A stretch of DNA of 6,662 bases from an uncultured Bacilli bacterium (GTDB lineage: Bacteria; Bacillota_I; Bacilli_A; RF39; UBA660). The notes under the pieces were generated by a model that was given only the letters and a program-made list of their open reading frames with translations, was not told the DNA's origin and did not search any database. Below are positions 1-6,061 of this stretch, piece after piece. The stretch spans positions 1 to 6,662 of the forward strand of contig CARZYU010000056.1 of NCBI GenBank assembly GCA_949113215.1, given 5' to 3'. How positions within the stretch are numbered: position 1 is the stretch's first letter; each line of letters starts with the position of its first letter. A program made the position numbers and the translations under genes.

Positions 1-321
1 GATTTCGATAAGACCTTTTCGACGTACGAAGAAAGTGTGTTAGAGGTTGAAAAGGTCAGTAAAAACCTCTATCAAAATTGTAAGGTGGTGTATTCTTCGC
101 TGGATGCCAATCAAAAGTGTGATGCGTTTTCTCTACTTTATGAGCGGACATTCAATTTCTTTAAAGAGGATTTAATGGAGTATCAGGAGTTATGGACACA
201 GTATAATGAATGGGCAAAATCACAAGGCAAGGAAGAAAAAAAGATTTATCAGGAACAACGAAAGTACGATTATGTTGATTACGATGGGGATAAATTTTAT
301 TCCGGAAAGAGGGAGTCATGA
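1..321 (+). CDS. C-terminal part of an unidentified helical, possibly exported protein (5' truncated)
   Basis: The reading frame is open from the first base of the window, so this is the last 106 residues of a longer protein; the GTG at 37 need not be the start. I do not recognise a family. The visible part is charged and mostly helical in character (runs such as SLLYERTFNFFKEDLMEYQ), with two cysteines 13 residues apart (window residues 27 and 40) that could form a disulfide if the protein is exported. The C-terminus is tyrosine- and aspartate-rich and contains DYDGDKFYSG, which looks like an EF-hand or dockerin-type DxDxD loop but is too short to call as one. The TGA stop overlaps the ATG of the glycosidase gene in the sequence ATGA (318-321), so the two are almost certainly cotranscribed and translationally coupled. 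A small secreted or lipid-anchored envelope protein would fit the neighbourhood, but no signal sequence is visible here. Confidence 0.7.
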   Translation, partial: DFDKTFSTYEESVLEVEKVSKNLYQNCKVVYSSLDANQKCDAFSLLYERTFNFFKEDLMEYQELWTQYNEWAKSQGKEEKKIYQEQRKYDYVDYDGDKFYSGKRES

Positions 322-1358
322 AACAGGAAAAGAAAGAGCGAAAACCGTGGAAACGGTATCAAAAAATACTTGTGATTTCGGGCTCCGTTTTGGTTGCTTT
401 GATCGGAAGTTTTCTATTTCTTTTGTATGGTCCTTGGAGTTGGTTTCGTGAAACATTGATTACTTCAGCAATGACAACGATGAATCATCAATATTTGGCT
501 ACGTGGTTTTACGATGAAAAGACCATACGAGAAGTACTTAGGAAACATTATGTTGAAGAGCTTGGAAATTCCAATCCTAATTTAATCGAAATGAAAGAAT
601 ACGATAAAAACAAAGCCTATGCTTCGAAATACGAAAGGGATATTTTGGAACACGAGGAAGGAGCCCTTTACAAGTTGATTCCAGTCAGTGGGGCGGGTTA
701 TCAAGGTCATTTGGTAGCAATTTACGATCCTAGTAAAGTGAAGTTGGCAACAACCAGGTATTTAGGACAACGAGGAGAAAGTATTTTAACGGTTGCGAAA
801 AACAACAATGCCGTCGTAGCCTTAAATGCCGGAGGCTTCTACGATCCGGATTGGAACAGCAATGGGGCACAACCACATGGAACTGTCATTCAAGGTGGTA
901 ACGTCGTCAGTGACTTTTACGATGCTCCTGTAGGAGGGGGATTTGTTGGATTCAATCGTGAGAATAAGCTTGTTTTAGGCCATTATAGCAAAGAGGAAGC
1001 TTTGGCTATAGGACTTAGAGACGCGGTTGAATTTGGTCCTTTCTTGATTGTCGATGGGAAGGCTGCCTTTGTCAAAGGAAATGGCGGATGGGGCATTGCG
1101 CCAAGAACAGCCATAGGGCAGAGAAAAGATGGAATTGTATTATTTCTAGCGATCGATGGAAGACTTGCTACTAGTATTGGAGCAGATATGGTTGATTTAA
1201 CCGAAGTGATGCAGAATTACGGTGCTTACAATGCGGCTAATATGGATGGTGGAAGTTCGACGGAACTTGTCATTCGCGGAGAAATCATCAATCATCCGGT
1301 TGCTTCTGGGAATCAAGGGTTACGAGATATGCCTACTTTTTGGATTGTCACAGAATAA
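318..1358 (+). CDS. Membrane-anchored NAGPA-type phosphodiester glycosidase, paralogue 1
   Basis: This 346-residue protein has a basic N-terminus, one membrane segment at about residues 17-37 and an extracellular phosphodiester glycosidase domain (NAGPA/DUF2233 type) at about 115-346. Family signatures visible are N170-AGGF, RDAVEFGPFLIV (234-245), APRTAIG (261-267), DGR (280-282) and NMDGGSST (308-315). The family includes the mammalian enzyme that removes GlcNAc from a GlcNAc-1-phosphodiester; bacterial members are thought to act on sugar phosphodiesters in surface or capsular polymers, and the substrate here is unknown. A juxtamembrane stretch, ITSAMTTMNHQYLA (48-61), lies between anchor and catalytic domain and is nearly identical in the second paralogue. 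The ATG at 318 is supported by a purine-rich GAGG site at 309-312 and by the overlap with the upstream stop codon. The usual small-residue/SST loop after DGG reads SSTE here, whereas paralogue 2 has ASST. Family assignment is firm, specificity is not. Confidence 0.9.
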   Translation: MKQEKKERKPWKRYQKILVISGSVLVALIGSFLFLLYGPWSWFRETLITSAMTTMNHQYLATWFYDEKTIREVLRKHYVEELGNSNPNLIEMKEYDKNKAYASKYERDILEHEEGALYKLIPVSGAGYQGHLVAIYDPSKVKLATTRYLGQRGESILTVAKNNNAVVALNAGGFYDPDWNSNGAQPHGTVIQGGNVVSDFYDAPVGGGFVGFNRENKLVLGHYSKEEALAIGLRDAVEFGPFLIVDGKAAFVKGNGGWGIAPRTAIGQRKDGIVLFLAIDGRLATSIGADMVDLTEVMQNYGAYNAANMDGGSSTELVIRGEIINHPVASGNQGLRDMPTFWIVTE

Positions 1359-1378
1359 GAAAAGAACATTCTTTTTCT
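1358..1378 (+). terminator. Weak possible hairpin after glycosidase 1
   Basis: AGAAAAGAA (1358-1366) can fold back on TTCTTTTTCT (1369-1378) with one bulged base and a loop of about four bases. The stem is almost all A-T and its T-run is inside the stem rather than after it, so it would be a poor intrinsic terminator. It sits directly after the stop codon and before a new promoter, where some attenuation is plausible. Confidence 0.25.
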
Positions 1379-1380
1379 GG

Positions 1381-1409
1381 TAGGCAAGTCCATTTTTCTA
1401 TGTTATACT
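1381..1409 (+). promoter_or_regulatory. Extended -10 sigma-A-type promoter for the 1437 surface-protein gene
   Basis: TATACT at 1404-1409 is preceded by TG at 1401-1402, giving the TGnTATAnT extended -10 pattern. TAGGCA at 1381-1386 is a 4-of-6 match to TTGACA at a 17-base spacing. Transcription would start near 1416, leaving a leader of only about 20 bases that carries AGGAG (1425-1429), seven bases before the ATG at 1437. Confidence 0.65.
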
Positions 1410-1436
1410 AAGAATAGATAGAATAGGAGTGACATT

Positions 1437-3377
1437 ATGGACAAGGAAAATAAGAAGAAAAAAATTCTCAAGGTAGTGTTGCCTCTTGGAGTAGTTCTCG
1501 TTCTTTTATTAGGCTTATCCTATGCTTGGTTAAGAATTTCTTTGAGTGGGGAAAAAGAAAATGTTTTAAAATCGGGAAGCCTTTCTCTTTATTTGGACGA
1601 ATCGATGGGAGAAGGAATTCAGATGGAAAATGCCGTTCCGACTTCCATTGAAATGGCATTACAAGCAGAGCCTTATCATTTTACGGTACAAAATGATGGT
1701 AGTATTAATGCTGAGTACACTCTTTATTTAAAAAACGATGGAACGGTTACAAATGTGTCGATGTTTAACTATGCATTGATGAGAGATGGTAAAATCATTG
1801 CCATCGATAAACTCAGTAAAATTACAGGACGCGCCAATGTGAAAAATGCGATGACAATTGGAACCATTCGTCCAGGTGCTACGGCAGATTATAAACTCTA
1901 TCTTTGGGTAGATGCTAGTTATAAAAAAGGAACACCTTCTTTTATGGGAAGTTTGGAAATCAGCGCGACACAACAAAAGAGTCGAAAGCTATCAAACCAT
2001 ATAGAAGAAGCTTGTAAGGATGTTGATAATTGTACGAGACAGAAAGATGATTACACGTACTTTCAACAGGGGTATTATGGATTAGCAAAGAAATACATTT
2101 GGTATTCAGGAAAACTTTGGGTTGCAACAGGTTATGACAAAGCAGGAAATGTCAAAGCAGTTACCGAATCTGAGGTAACCAAAATGCCTTGGGGGCCAAC
2201 GATTGATTACCAAGGAAGCTATGTAGAGAGCTGGTTGAACGATGAATTTTTACCTACATTACACAATTATCAGAAATTTTTGGTGACGGATGCTAGTTGG
2301 AATTATTCTCATGAAATTGCAGGAACAGGTGATTGGAATACCTCTTGGCCTATTGGTAAGGATCGAATCGTTCAAGGACCAGTAGGACTTTTAAACAAAG
2401 AAGATCTTTATTATGCTTCTGGACAAGATGGATATTTTAATTCAGGCGATACGATCATTGGGCAAATCGGACATTACTATTATGTAGGAACTCCTCTTGC
2501 CAATGGCAGATTGATGATTGGTGGAATCCGTTGGGTTACTTTTGGTGCGTTTGATTTGAATAGCACAGACTTTGCAGGAGTGCTTCCATCGGTTGTTTTT
2601 CAGAAGAATGTTGAAGTGATTTCGGGAGAAGGAACGAGAGAACACCCTTATCGTTTGAAAGGGGATGAATCTGGTTCTAAAGGCGATTTGTTGAATACTC
2701 GCTACAGTGGAGAATACGTTGCCTTTGGAGAAGGAGTCAATTCGAGTTATCGTATCAGTAAGGTGGAAAATGGACTTACCAAACTTGTTTCGACGAGACA
2801 ACTTTTGAATTTGAAAATTACGGAAGATGGACAAAATGTTTACCCGCTAAATGGAATCGATTATAATGAGGAAACAGGGGAAGAGTTTTATCCTTATTCT
2901 TACACAACGACTGGAAGTCTCAATCGCTGGGATAGCAATTCTAAGGAATATCCAATTGCTTATCTTTTGAACCATACTTTTTTGAACCCAGTTTCGGAAT
3001 TCTTATCAAAAAGTGCGCAAAACATGATTGCTACCGATCAAAAATGGTATCCAGGAACGGTATTAGCAAAAGATGATTATCGGCAACTAAAAAACGATGC
3101 CAATGCAAATGTGGCAACCATCGGACTTCTTTCTTTTGGGGAGCCTTACAATGTCATTCAAAAAGTGGATGATGTAGCGATGTTATCGTTTACGGATGGA
3201 AGCAATTCAGAAAAAGGGTTGTTACTCGTCAACGATGGAGCGAATTTCTATGTCGATTCTACTTCTATGTCATCGAAAGAAAATGGTCCCTTCCGACCTT
3301 CGATGTATTTGAAGAGTAATGTTAAAATCAAAAGTGGAAGTGGAACCAAGATGGACCCTTATATTTTAGAAGGATGA
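1437..3377 (+). CDS. N-terminally anchored surface protein: TasA-like beta-sandwich plus two tandem GxGTxxxPY domains
   Basis: The protein has 646 residues. A lysine-rich start (MDKENKKKK) precedes a hydrophobic segment at about 11-30 ending in SYAW. Residues 31-178 resemble TasA/camelysin (CalY)-type exported beta-sandwiches: a SGSLSLYLDE strand soon after the signal, FTVQNDGSINAEY, then RPGATADYKLYLWVD and a final SLEISATQQ. A linker with two cysteines (C193, C199) leads to two domains of about 200 residues, at about 215-408 and 425-646. Each ends in a P-S-hydrophobic strand followed by GEGTREHPY (397-405) or GSGTKMDPY (634-642). Conserved core motifs include WYSGKLW, MPWG (250-253) and VGLLNKEDLY. 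There is no LPXTG or other C-terminal anchor, so it is held by the N-terminal segment or released if that is cleaved. AGGAG at 1425-1429 fixes the start. It has its own promoter and a strong terminator, so it is probably monocistronic. Function is unknown; a structural or binding exoprotein is the best guess. Confidence 0.88.
   Translation: MDKENKKKKILKVVLPLGVVLVLLLGLSYAWLRISLSGEKENVLKSGSLSLYLDESMGEGIQMENAVPTSIEMALQAEPYHFTVQNDGSINAEYTLYLKNDGTVTNVSMFNYALMRDGKIIAIDKLSKITGRANVKNAMTIGTIRPGATADYKLYLWVDASYKKGTPSFMGSLEISATQQKSRKLSNHIEEACKDVDNCTRQKDDYTYFQQGYYGLAKKYIWYSGKLWVATGYDKAGNVKAVTESEVTKMPWGPTIDYQGSYVESWLNDEFLPTLHNYQKFLVTDASWNYSHEIAGTGDWNTSWPIGKDRIVQGPVGLLNKEDLYYASGQDGYFNSGDTIIGQIGHYYYVGTPLANGRLMIGGIRWVTFGAFDLNSTDFAGVLPSVVFQKNVEVISGEGTREHPYRLKGDESGSKGDLLNTRYSGEYVAFGEGVNSSYRISKVENGLTKLVSTRQLLNLKITEDGQNVYPLNGIDYNEETGEEFYPYSYTTTGSLNRWDSNSKEYPIAYLLNHTFLNPVSEFLSKSAQNMIATDQKWYPGTVLAKDDYRQLKNDANANVATIGLLSFGEPYNVIQKVDDVAMLSFTDGSNSEKGLLLVNDGANFYVDSTSMSSKENGPFRPSMYLKSNVKIKSGSGTKMDPYILEG
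2079..2660 (+). repeat. Tandem protein domain, copy A of the 1437 gene
   Basis: This encodes residues 215-408. It opens with YIWYSGKLWVATGYD, passes MPWG....YQGS....WLN and VGLLNKEDLY, and closes with LPSVVF followed by GEGTREHPY. The same order of landmarks occurs in copy A of the 3462 gene, so the repeat is a homologous folding unit rather than a DNA-level repeat; the nucleotide sequences have diverged. The VGLL..EY-type core and closing strand resemble DUF6273-like surface domains, from memory only. Confidence 0.65.
2709..3374 (+). repeat. Tandem protein domain, copy B of the 1437 gene
   Basis: This encodes residues 425-646. Landmarks are SSYRISKVENG (the WRI-type strand, with its tryptophan lost), IAYLLN, IGLLSFGEP, FRPSMYLKSNVKI and GSGTKMDPY at the extreme C-terminus. 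It is clearly the same kind of unit as copy A but more divergent, lacking MPWG and carrying a longer loop around residues 460-500. Confidence 0.6.
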
Positions 3378-3406
3378 GAGAGAAATTTCTCTCTTTTTTT
3401 CTTTTT
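3376..3406 (+). terminator. Intrinsic terminator after the 1437 surface-protein gene
   Basis: A perfect inverted repeat spans 3377-3394: AGAGAGA (3377-3383) pairs with TCTCTCT (3388-3394) around an AATT loop. A seven-T run overlaps its end (3394-3400), and after one C another five T follow. The last two bases of the TGA stop (3375-3377) lie in the base of the stem, so termination follows translation with no untranslated spacer. Confidence 0.9.
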
Positions 3407-3408
3407 GG

Positions 3409-3437
3409 TTGAAGAGTCGACAAAGTTTTGATATAAT
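3409..3437 (+). promoter_or_regulatory. Extended -10 sigma-A-type promoter for the 3462 operon
   Basis: A perfect TATAAT at 3432-3437 is preceded by TG at 3429-3430, forming a full TGnTATAAT element. TTGAAG at 3409-3414 matches TTGACA in four of six positions with a 17-base spacer. Transcription would begin near 3444, giving a leader of about 18 bases with AGGGTG (3450-3455) as the ribosome site, six bases before the ATG at 3462. It directly follows the terminator and should drive the 3462, 4963 and 6062 genes together. Confidence 0.8.
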
Positions 3438-3461
3438 AGGAAAGAAAATAGGGTGTTGTAG

Positions 3462-3650
3462 ATGAAAAAAGAAGAAAAAGATTTGACGAATTCATCGTTA
3501 GAAACAAAAAAAGAAATGCTAAAACATGAGGAATCGATGAAGAAAAATAGCAAAGTAGAACAGAATTCAAAAAAGAAAGAAAAGAAGAAAAAGAACTCTT
3601 CCATTGCGAAAGGACCAAAGAAAGAAAGCAAAAAAACAAAGCGGGGCTAT
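3462..3650 (+). other. A-rich low-complexity coding stretch (Lys/Glu-rich tail)
   Basis: The + strand is dominated by A and G for nearly 190 bases because it encodes Lys/Glu-rich residues 1-63, including runs such as SKKKEKKKKNSS. Homopurine tracts (for example 3570-3595) make this a likely site of slippage, and they generate long open frames on the opposite strand that are artefacts. The tail itself could bind RNA, DNA or acidic partners at the inner membrane face, but nothing in it is diagnostic. Confidence 0.7.
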
Positions 3651-4958
3651 CCTAAGTGGCAATTTATTTTCAATGTTTGTAGTTTGATTTTTGGATTGCT
3701 CATTTTTGCTATTTTAGGTGGAAGATGTTTTTATTTTTATAGTAAATTCAATGTGAAGGAAACGGCTGAATTTAAGAATTTAGCAACGATGATCGCAAGC
3801 GATAACCGAGTTGTGAATGAGGGCGATGGCTTCTATCGTGGAAAAGATGGTTACTATTTTAAAGGAAACGTGAATAATAACTATGTCCGTTATGCGAATC
3901 GTTTATTTCGTATTATAGAAATGGATGATGATAACCGTGTTACGTTAATTGCGGATCAAAATCAAACGGTTATGCCTTGGGGAGATAGTGTAGAATATCA
4001 AAATTCCAATCCATATCTCTATCTCAATCAAACGGAAACTCCAAAGACAGGCCTTTTTCTAGATACGCTTGGAAGTACTGGTTATTTCTTGGATCAATTA
4101 GATTGGTGTCAAGATACGTTGGTAGATGGAAAAATTACTTGTGGTAAAGAACAAAAGGCAAGTGCCAGATTACTTACCTTAAATGAATACATGCGTGCTG
4201 GTGCTGAAAATAGTTATTTGAATAATGGAACCTATTCTTGGCTTATGGGACTCGATAAAACGGGTAGTAATATTTATTTGGACGACAGTGGATCCATTGC
4301 CAGCGGTGATGTTAGTGAAGGATATGGAATTCGTCCGGTTATTTCTTTCAAAGCAAGTGTGGAAATCACTGGTGGAAACGGAACGAAGGATGATCCTTAC
4401 CATTTTGATGCAAAACGAGATAACAGTGTTTACAACCGTTATGTTCAACTAGGAGATCATACGTGGAGAATCGTTTCCGTCGATGAAAATCAGTACCATT
4501 TGGCTTTGAATGGAATGATACCAGATGGTGCTAGAACGTATAGTCGTTATCAATTGGCGTTCGATACAGGAAATTGGTATCATATTGCCAGGTATTTAAA
4601 TCAAGATCTCTATAGTAGTTTACCTTATGCAGGAATGTTACAAGATTGTACTTTCTATACAGGGGAATTAAGCAATGGAACAACGACTAGTTATTTGAAT
4701 CTTTATCAAAACAGTGTTGTGACCAAAGTAGGACTTTTAAGTATGACAGATTTGAACTTAAATGAACAACTTAACAATTATTTTATGTTAGATCATACAA
4801 AAGACGCTGGGGAACTGGTCATGGTTGGAACGAATGAGGGAAGATTGATGGAAGACTTGATGACAGCAATCAAAGAAGTGGTTCCAGTTATTTGTATTAA
4901 TAAAGAAAGCATTACCTCTGGGGACGGAAGTAGCAGTCAACCTTATAGAACGGAGTAG
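3462..4958 (+). CDS. N-terminally anchored surface protein with lysine-rich cytoplasmic tail and two tandem GxGTxxxPY domains
   Basis: The protein has 498 residues. Residues 1-66 are almost entirely Lys, Glu, Ser and Asn and should lie in the cytoplasm. A single membrane segment follows at about 67-94, placing the remainder outside the cell. Two domains homologous to those of the upstream surface protein follow, at about 123-316 and 322-498. Copy A shows YYFKGNVNNNYVRY, RLFRIIEMD, MPWG (171-174), LLTLNEYMRAG, RPVISF and GNGTKDDPY (305-313). Copy B shows HTWRIVSVD, KVGLLSMTD, VPVICI and GDGSSSQPY (487-495). C216 and C227 in copy A are positioned for a loop disulfide. There is no TasA-like region and no C-terminal sorting signal. 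The ATG at 3462 has an AGGGTG site and follows a strong promoter. It is the first gene of an operon with glycosidase 2, separated from it by four bases. Its biochemical role is unknown; binding or scaffolding of envelope polymer is inference from context. Confidence 0.88.
   Translation: MKKEEKDLTNSSLETKKEMLKHEESMKKNSKVEQNSKKKEKKKKNSSIAKGPKKESKKTKRGYPKWQFIFNVCSLIFGLLIFAILGGRCFYFYSKFNVKETAEFKNLATMIASDNRVVNEGDGFYRGKDGYYFKGNVNNNYVRYANRLFRIIEMDDDNRVTLIADQNQTVMPWGDSVEYQNSNPYLYLNQTETPKTGLFLDTLGSTGYFLDQLDWCQDTLVDGKITCGKEQKASARLLTLNEYMRAGAENSYLNNGTYSWLMGLDKTGSNIYLDDSGSIASGDVSEGYGIRPVISFKASVEITGGNGTKDDPYHFDAKRDNSVYNRYVQLGDHTWRIVSVDENQYHLALNGMIPDGARTYSRYQLAFDTGNWYHIARYLNQDLYSSLPYAGMLQDCTFYTGELSNGTTTSYLNLYQNSVVTKVGLLSMTDLNLNEQLNNYFMLDHTKDAGELVMVGTNEGRLMEDLMTAIKEVVPVICINKESITSGDGSSSQPYRTE
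3828..4409 (+). repeat. Tandem protein domain, copy A of the 3462 gene
   Basis: This encodes residues 123-316. It matches copy A of the 1437 gene at MPWG followed by YQxS and LN, at the central LL..NEY-type strand, and at the closing RPVISF plus GNGTKDDPY. Between these lies the pair C216/C227 in DWCQDTL...ITCGKE, a feature absent from the other three copies and probably a disulfide-closed loop. Confidence 0.68.
4425..4955 (+). repeat. Tandem protein domain, copy B of the 3462 gene
   Basis: This encodes residues 322-498. It retains the aromatic WRI strand (HTWRIVSVD), KVGLLSMTD, VPVICI and a degenerate end motif GDGSSSQPY three residues before the stop. As in the 1437 gene, copy B lacks MPWG, so the A/B split appears to predate the separation of the two genes. 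Confidence 0.62.
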
Positions 4959-4962
4959 AAGC

Positions 4963-6051
4963 ATGGAAACAGAGAAAAAGACCAAAGAAAATGTAGTGAA
5001 AAAGAAGAAAAAATTAAAGTTTAAGATTAAAAAGTTGACACTTCTCATGATGTTTTTGGATGTGGCAGCAATCGTCATATTGTTCTTTATCTATGGACCT
5101 GTTAGTTATTTTAGGGAACTGTGGATTACTTCCGCGATGACGACGATGAATCACCATTATTTGGCTTATACATTCTTCAATGAGAAAACAATTACCGAAG
5201 TGATGAATAAAAACTATTTGGTTGAACAAAACGAAGAAGTTGACCTGGATGCGATTGAAATTGGTAACAACCAAGAAAGGGACAGTTATTCTTCGATTTA
5301 TGAGGAACAGGTTTTAAAAAGAGAAGAAGGAAATAGTGTCTATAAGATCATTCGTTTGGACGAAGGTGGAATCAAAGGTTATTTAACGGTCATTTATGAT
5401 CCTCAGGATGTCAAGCTTGCGGTTACCAATAAGATTGGGCGTGTTGGACAATCGGTGGCTCAACTGTGTCGTGAACATAATGGTTTGGTTGGAATCAACG
5501 GTGGTGGATTCGAAGACTTAGATGGTTGGGGAAATGGTAGTATTCCATATGGTGCCATCATTCAAAATGGAGAACTCATTTATTACCACGAAGGTGGAGA
5601 TGGCGGCTTGATCGGCTTCACCAAAGAAAATAAGATGTGGTTGACGAGAGACAGTGCCGAAGACGCCGTGGCAAAAGGAATGAGAGATGCCGTTGAATTT
5701 GGGCCATTCCTCATTGTCAATGGAAAGCCTGCTGAAATCCATGGGGATGGTGGTTGGGGAGTGGCCCCACGTACGGTCATTGCTCAACGAAAAGATGGAA
5801 TTGTCTTATTCCTCATCATCGAAGGAAGATTACCAGGTTATGCCATGGGCGCAGATATGGAAGATGTCATTCGTTTGCTTCTACGTTACAAAGCTTACAA
5901 TGCGGCTAACTTAGATGGAGGAGCATCTTCGACGATGGCCGTCAACGGAAAACTTTACAATCGTCCTAGTGCTGGAGGAGAATATGGTGGTAGAACGGTT
6001 TCCAATGCTTGGATTGTAGTTGACCATACTGGAAACATGAATGTAGGATAA
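4963..6051 (+). CDS. Membrane-anchored NAGPA-type phosphodiester glycosidase, paralogue 2
   Basis: This 362-residue protein has a strongly basic start (several KKKK/KLKFKIKK stretches), one membrane segment at about 25-44, the juxtamembrane ITSAMTTMNHHYLA (55-68), and a NAGPA/DUF2233-type catalytic domain at about 125-355. Signatures are N179-GGGF, RDAVEFGPFLIV (241-252, identical to paralogue 1), APRT (268-271), QRKDGIVLFL (275-284, also identical) and NLDGGASST (316-324). Paralogue 1 has DGR at the next strand; here it is EGR (287-289), and NAGGF becomes NGGGF. It should cleave a sugar-1-phosphodiester in an extracellular polymer, with the substrate unknown. GGAG at 4952-4955, inside the end of the upstream gene, is the ribosome site, and only four bases separate the genes, so the glycosidase is tied to the surface-protein gene in one operon. 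The sequence differences suggest the paralogues are not redundant copies. Confidence 0.91.
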   Translation: METEKKTKENVVKKKKKLKFKIKKLTLLMMFLDVAAIVILFFIYGPVSYFRELWITSAMTTMNHHYLAYTFFNEKTITEVMNKNYLVEQNEEVDLDAIEIGNNQERDSYSSIYEEQVLKREEGNSVYKIIRLDEGGIKGYLTVIYDPQDVKLAVTNKIGRVGQSVAQLCREHNGLVGINGGGFEDLDGWGNGSIPYGAIIQNGELIYYHEGGDGGLIGFTKENKMWLTRDSAEDAVAKGMRDAVEFGPFLIVNGKPAEIHGDGGWGVAPRTVIAQRKDGIVLFLIIEGRLPGYAMGADMEDVIRLLLRYKAYNAANLDGGASSTMAVNGKLYNRPSAGGEYGGRTVSNAWIVVDHTGNMNVG

Positions 6052-6061
6052 AGGTGAGAAA

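Noticed and set aside
37..39. GTG as the true start of the first gene
   Set aside because: The frame is open to the window edge, and no convincing ribosome site sits before the GTG, so a truncated longer gene is more likely.
206..451. Overlapping + strand frame of 81 codons
   Set aside because: It spans the end of one gene and the start of another in a third frame, has no ribosome site and gives a compositionally implausible protein.
318..1358. Use of the mycoplasma code (UGA as Trp)
   Set aside because: All tryptophans seen are TGG, a TGA ends the 1437 gene exactly at a terminator, and another TGA forms the ATGA overlap at 318-321.
3354..3377. C-terminal cell-wall sorting signal on the surface proteins
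   Set aside because: Neither surface protein has LPXTG, a terminal hydrophobic segment or a basic tail; both end just after the PxY motif.
3417..3422. TCGACA as the -35 box of the second promoter
   Set aside because: It matches TTGACA in five of six bases but lies only nine bases from the TATAAT; TTGAAG at 3409-3414 has the correct 17-base spacing.
3328..3639. Two long minus-strand frames rich in Phe, Leu and Ser
   Set aside because: They are the complement of the A-rich Lys/Glu-coding stretch and cross a terminator and promoter on the + strand; they are composition artefacts.
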